In this document: piece after piece, positions 63,810-64,000 of the stretch
Layout: each line of letters starts with the position of its first letter
How positions within the stretch are numbered: position 1 is the first letter of the stretch
Notes under the pieces: model-generated
Seen by the model: the letters and a program-made list of their open reading frames with translations, nothing else
Told to the model about the DNA's origin: nothing
Databases searched by the model: none
Position numbers and translations under genes: made by a program
Source: Eledone cirrhosa
Lineage: Eukaryota; Mollusca; Cephalopoda; Octopoda; Eledonidae
Assembly: GCA_964016885.1 (NCBI GenBank)
Contig: OZ024742.1
Location: 119,255,516 to 119,319,515, forward strand
Reading direction: 5' to 3'
DNA length: 64,000 bases

Positions 63810-64000
63810 CTGGATTGACAGTATCGGCAAAGCGTTGGACACCATGCTTCGCGGCATAAAGTTACGGCCCTTTACATTCTGAGTTCAAATCCCGCTGATG
63901 TTAGCTTTGTCTTTCATCCTTACGAGGTCGATAACATAAAGTAACAGTCACACACTGAGGTAGATTTAACCGATTTTCCCTTCCCTTCAAATTGCTGGCC
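63810..64000 (+). mobile_element. First-family SINE, cut by window end
   Basis: 'GGATTGACAGTATCGGC', B box 'GAGTTCAAATCCCGCTGATG', central 'CATCCTTACGAGGTCGATAA', and 3' 'CAAATTGCTGGCC' at the last base. Confidence 0.85.

Overview
This window looks like intergenic or intronic DNA from a cephalopod-type (octopus- or squid-like) nuclear genome. The inference rests on dense tRNA-derived SINEs with a mollusc/cephalopod-type central domain, very abundant (TA)n, (TATG)n and (TATC)n microsatellites, decayed non-LTR retrotransposons, and several Penelope-like elements (PLEs). I found no convincing host protein-coding gene, rRNA or functional tRNA. Nearly every long open frame is transposon-derived or a translated microsatellite.

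Layout. 0-9 kb: Pif1/Helitron helicase remnant, mariner remnant, PLE copy 1 (minus strand, 4.5-5.5 kb), and 3' fragments of LINEs with a restriction-like endonuclease (RLE) ending in (CATA)n. 9-21 kb: a foldback element carrying a hammerhead-type ribozyme, several SINEs, an RTE/CR1-like LINE ending in (TA)n, a second long-stem hammerhead, and long stretches with nothing recognisable. 21.8-34.8 kb: four head-to-tail copies of one APE/RT LINE (L1/Tx1-like), each ending AATAAA then (TATC)n. 34.8-37 kb: a run of short palindromic elements. 37-41 kb: RLE LINEs between (TATG)n arrays. 41-45 kb: PLE copies 2 and 3 with GIY-YIG endonuclease. 45-48 kb: non-coding elements flanked by (TATG)n. 49-51 kb: an inverted pair of PLE-type tails, each with an identical 71-nt canonical hammerhead ribozyme. 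51-58 kb: foldback element and SINEs, one inside a local tandem duplication. 58.3-60.7 kb: PLE copy 4 with its own 3' tail inverted at its 5' side. 61.8-63.3 kb: a 1.5 kb near-perfect palindrome centred on a 220-bp (AT)n tract.

Two themes connect these parts. First, self-cleaving hammerhead motifs recur in or beside PLE-derived tails, often in or next to palindromic junctions, on both strands and in several sequence families. Many show very short or self-complementary stem III and unusually long stem II. Second, three unrelated LINE groups each end in their own microsatellite, (TATC)n, (CATA)n or (TA)n, and 5'-truncated copies also begin at the same microsatellite, which suggests simple repeats act as insertion sites and are spread by retrotransposition. 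All assignments come from reading the sequence; no database search was run.
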